64,000 bases of DNA, taken from contig NZ_FMIR01000019.1 in NCBI RefSeq assembly GCF_900095745.1, positions 310,001 through 374,000 on the forward strand, written 5' to 3'. Position numbers and translations under genes: made by a program. The notes under the pieces are model-generated. The model ran no database searches. It saw only the letters and a program-made list of their open reading frames with translations, and was not told the DNA's origin. This document shows positions 61,341-64,000 of this stretch, piece after piece (position 1 is the stretch's first letter; each line of letters starts with the position of its first letter). The stretch is from Microbacterium oxydans (GTDB lineage Bacteria; Actinomycetota; Actinomycetes; Actinomycetales; Microbacteriaceae).

Positions 61341-64000
61341 GTGACCGTGCACGACCAGGATCCTTATTCCCAGGGCCCACTCGACAGCGATCCGGAGGAG
61401 ACCGGCGAGTGGCAGCAGTCCCTCGACGAGCTGGTCGATGCCAAGGGCCACGGCCGAGGCCGCGAGATCATGCTCAGCCTGCTCAAGCGCTCGAAGGAGC
61501 TGCACCTGGGCGTGCCGATGGTCCCGACGACGGACTACATCAACACGATCGCCTCCGAGAACGAGCCCGAGTTCCCCGGTGACGAGGAGATCGAGCGCCG
61601 CTACCGCGCCTGGATCCGGTGGAACGCCGCGATCACGGTGCACCGCGCACAGCGCCCCGGCATCGGTGTCGGCGGTCACATCTCGACCTACGCCTCGTCG
61701 GCGGCTCTCTACGAAGTCGGCTTCAACCACTTCTTCAAGGGTGCCGACAACCCGGGCGGCGCCGACCAGATCTTCATCCAGGGTCACGCCTCCCCCGGCA
61801 CTTACGCCCGCTCCTTCCTCGAAGGACGCCTGAGCGAGGACCAGCTCGACGGCTTCCGCCAGGAGAAGTCGCACGCGCCGCACGGCATCCCCTCCTACCC
61901 GCACCCGCGCCTGATGCCGGAGTACTGGCAGTTCCCGACCGTGTCGATGGGTCTCGGCCCGATCAACGCGATCTACCAGGCGATGTCGAACAAGTACCTC
62001 GAGAACCGTGGCATCAAGGACACGTCCCAGTCGCACGTCTGGGCGTTCCTCGGCGACGGCGAGATGGACGAGGTCGAGAGCCGCGGCCAGCTGCAGGTCG
62101 CCGCCAACGAGGGCCTCGACAACCTGACCTTCATCGTCAACTGCAACCTGCAGCGCCTCGACGGCCCTGTGCGCGGCAACGGCAAGATCGTCCAGGAGCT
62201 GGAGTCGTTCTTCCGCGGCGCCGGCTGGAACGTCATCAAGGTCGTCTGGGGTCGTGAGTGGGACGACCTGCTCGCCCGCGACACCGAGGGCGCTCTGCTC
62301 AACCTGATGAACGTCACCCCCGACGGTGACTACCAGACGTACAAGGCCGAGTCCGGCGCGTACATCCGCGAGCACTTCTTCGGCCGCGACGAGCGCGCCG
62401 CCGCCCTCGTCAAGGACTACTCCGACGACGACATCTGGAACCTCAAGCGCGGTGGCCACGACTACCGCAAGGTCTACGCCGCGTTCAAGGCAGCGACCGA
62501 GCATAAGGGCAAGCCCACCGTCATCCTCGCGAAGACCGTCAAGGGCTACGGCCTCGGTCCGCACTTCGAGGGCCGCAACGCGACCCACCAGATGAAGAAG
62601 ATGACGCTGGACAACCTCAAGACGTTCCGCGACGCGATGCACATCCCGATCACGGACGCGCAGCTCGAAGAGAACCCGTACCTGCCCCCGTACTACAACC
62701 CGGGACCCCAGGACGAGACGATCCAGTACATGCTCGAGCGCCGCAATGCGCTCGGTGGCTTCCTTCCGGAGCGCCGCTCGACGCACGTCGGGCTGTCGCT
62801 GCCGGACGACACTGCGTACGCGCTTCCCAAGAAGGGTTCCGGCACGCAGGAGATCGCCACCACCATGGCTTTCGTCCGTCTGCTCAAGGACCTGCTGCGT
62901 TCGAAGGACTTCGGCCACCGCATCGTGCCGATCATCCCGGACGAGGCGCGCACGTTCGGCATGGACGCGTACTTCCCCTCGGCGAAGATCTACAACCCGA
63001 ACGGCCAGCACTACACGTCGGTGGACCGTGAGCTGCTCCTCGCCTACAAGGAGAGCCCGCAGGGCCAGATCGTGCACGTCGGCATCAACGAGGCCGGCGC
63101 ACTCGCGGCCTTCACCGCCGCCGGAACCTCCTACGCCACGCACGGCGAGCCACTCATCCCGGTCTACATCTTCTACTCGATGTTCGGCTTCCAGCGCACG
63201 GGCGACGCCCAGTGGGCTGCCGGAGACCAGATGGCCCGCGGCTTCATCATGGGCGCCACCGCCGGTCGCACCACCCTCACAGGTGAAGGCCTCCAGCACG
63301 CCGATGGCCACTCGCATCTGCTCGCCGCCACCAACCCGGCGACGATCTCGTACGACCCGGCCTACGGCTACGAGATCGCGCACATCGTGCGCTCCGGTCT
63401 CGAGCGCATGTACGGCGGCAACCACGAGGACCCGAACGTGATGTACTACATCACGCTCTACAACGAGCCGATCGTGATGCCCGCCGAGCCGGAGAACGTG
63501 GACGTGGACGGCATCGTCCGCGGCATCCACCGCATCTCCGTCGGCGAGGGCGACGGCCCCCGTGCGCAGCTGTTCGCATCGGGTGTCGGACTCCCCTGGG
63601 CTCTCGAGGCCCAGGAGCTGCTGAAGAACGACTGGGGCGTGATCGCCGACGTCTGGTCGGTCACCTCCTGGACCGAGCTGCGCCGCGACGGCCTCGCCGC
63701 TGACGAGCACAACTTCCTGCACCCCGAGGCGGAGCCCCGCACCGCGTATCTCACCGAGAAGCTGCAGGGCTCCGAAGGACCTGTCGTCGCGGTCAGCGAC
63801 TTCATGCACGCTGTGCAGGACCAGATCCGTCCGTGGGTGCCGAACCGCTTCGCCACGCTCGGCGCCGACGGCTTCGGCTTCTCGGACACCCGTGCAGCCG
63901 CTCGTCGCTTCTTCAAGATCGACGGCCCGTCGATCGTCGTCCGCACGCTGCAGTCGCTCGCTGAAGACGGCAAGGTCGACCGCTCGCTCGCGGCGCAGGC
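61341..64000 (+). CDS. aceE: Pyruvate dehydrogenase E1, homodimeric type (3' end cut by window edge)
   Basis: The visible 886 residues of the roughly 900-residue enzyme that decarboxylates pyruvate and passes the acetyl group to the E2 lipoyl domain. Thiamine-diphosphate motif [19 protein letters not shown] is present, as are [18 protein letters not shown] and DADGHSH-type ends. GTG start at 61341 with AAAGG upstream; TAGGCT at 61241-61246 may be the promoter -10, giving a leader of about 90 nt. Its E2 partner is probably the two-lipoyl E2 at 24 kb or another not in the window. Confidence 0.95.
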   Translation, partial: MTVHDQDPYSQGPLDSDPEETGEWQQSLDELVDAKGHGRGREIMLSLLKRSKELHLGVPMVPTTDYINTIASENEPEFPGDEEIERRYRAWIRWNAAITVHRAQRPGIGVGGHISTYASSAALYEVGFNHFFKGADNPGGADQIFIQGHASPGTYARSFLEGRLSEDQLDGFRQEKSHAPHGIPSYPHPRLMPEYWQFPTVSMGLGPINAIYQAMSNKYLENRGIKDTSQSHVWAFLGDGEMDEVESRGQLQVAANEGLDNLTFIVNCNLQRLDGPVRGNGKIVQELESFFRGAGWNVIKVVWGREWDDLLARDTEGALLNLMNVTPDGDYQTYKAESGAYIREHFFGRDERAAALVKDYSDDDIWNLKRGGHDYRKVYAAFKAATEHKGKPTVILAKTVKGYGLGPHFEGRNATHQMKKMTLDNLKTFRDAMHIPITDAQLEENPYLPPYYNPGPQDETIQYMLERRNALGGFLPERRSTHVGLSLPDDTAYALPKKGSGTQEIATTMAFVRLLKDLLRSKDFGHRIVPIIPDEARTFGMDAYFPSAKIYNPNGQHYTSVDRELLLAYKESPQGQIVHVGINEAGALAAFTAAGTSYATHGEPLIPVYIFYSMFGFQRTGDAQWAAGDQMARGFIMGATAGRTTLTGEGLQHADGHSHLLAATNPATISYDPAYGYEIAHIVRSGLERMYGGNHEDPNVMYYITLYNEPIVMPAEPENVDVDGIVRGIHRISVGEGDGPRAQLFASGVGLPWALEAQELLKNDWGVIADVWSVTSWTELRRDGLAADEHNFLHPEAEPRTAYLTEKLQGSEGPVVAVSDFMHAVQDQIRPWVPNRFATLGADGFGFSDTRAAARRFFKIDGPSIVVRTLQSLAEDGKVDRSLAAQ

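Noticed and set aside
60990..63809. Minus-strand open frame of about 940 codons across aceE
   Set aside because: Antisense to pyruvate dehydrogenase and also runs through the tRNA-Val gene. It is not a plausible gene.
1..64000. CRISPR array, IS element, prophage or integrase
   Set aside because: I see no short regularly spaced repeats, no transposase or integrase and no terminal inverted repeats flanking any block.

Overview
The window looks like chromosomal DNA from a high-GC Gram-positive actinobacterium, very probably Microbacteriaceae and most likely Microbacterium. The signs are high GC with strong third-position GC, actinobacterial families (SepH, DUF3093, DUF3159, DUF3710, DUF4191, DUF4193, a HrdB-type SigA, homodimeric AceE, polyphosphate glucokinase), an actinobacterial class-A RNase P RNA and many apparently leaderless genes. 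I see no insertion sequence, integrase, CRISPR array, rRNA or phage region.

Layout. 0-7 kb: dxs (cut by the window edge), aconitase acnA and a dut-DUF3710-DUF3159 operon. 7-15 kb: DUF4193, sepH, a phosphodiesterase-family gene and convergent topoisomerase IV genes parC and parE. 15-20 kb: a pair of overlapping alanine racemase-like genes whose catalytic parts are complementary, a divergent ATP-grasp ligase, a CofE-like ligase and the housekeeping sigma factor sigA. 20-28 kb: a PAC2-family gene, pepA-lpd-sucB, a membrane protein with a degenerate kinase-like domain, and DUF4191. 28-32 kb: divergent rimK and rimB, an RDD protein, and glnA behind a GlnR-like site. 32-46 kb: an accessory stretch with three secreted proteins sharing one Tat-like leader (one carrying four 71-residue repeats), a sulfatase/phosphatase/DUF1254/AraC operon facing a LuxR regulator, a second AraC regulator, an AI-2E-type membrane protein and a diacylglycerol kinase-like protein. 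46-52 kb: the glutamine cluster SPOR-like gene-glnA2-glnE and divergent ppgK. 52-64 kb: rnpB, a PolA-like gene, a zinc-ribbon coiled-coil protein, YchJ, an aldo/keto reductase, a regulator/SDR pair, ldh, a TIGR01777 epimerase, a DHFR-like gene, tRNA-Val(UAC) and the 5' part of aceE.

How the parts connect. Central carbon metabolism is well represented (acnA, lpd, a two-lipoyl-domain E2, aceE, ldh, ppgK). Nitrogen assimilation is represented by two type-I glutamine synthetases and the adenylyltransferase/deadenylase GlnE. Cell-envelope functions include the racemase pair, the neighbouring ligase-type enzymes and the secreted proteins. Eleven starts carry TANNNT exactly 6 or 7 nt before ATG/GTG, so leaderless translation appears common here.

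The most interesting candidate is the racemase pair at 15.0-16.8 kb. One protein keeps the PLP barrel but has lost the C-terminal catalytic residues. The other keeps the C-terminal domain with its tyrosine but has lost the PLP lysine and most of the barrel. Together they could form one composite active site.
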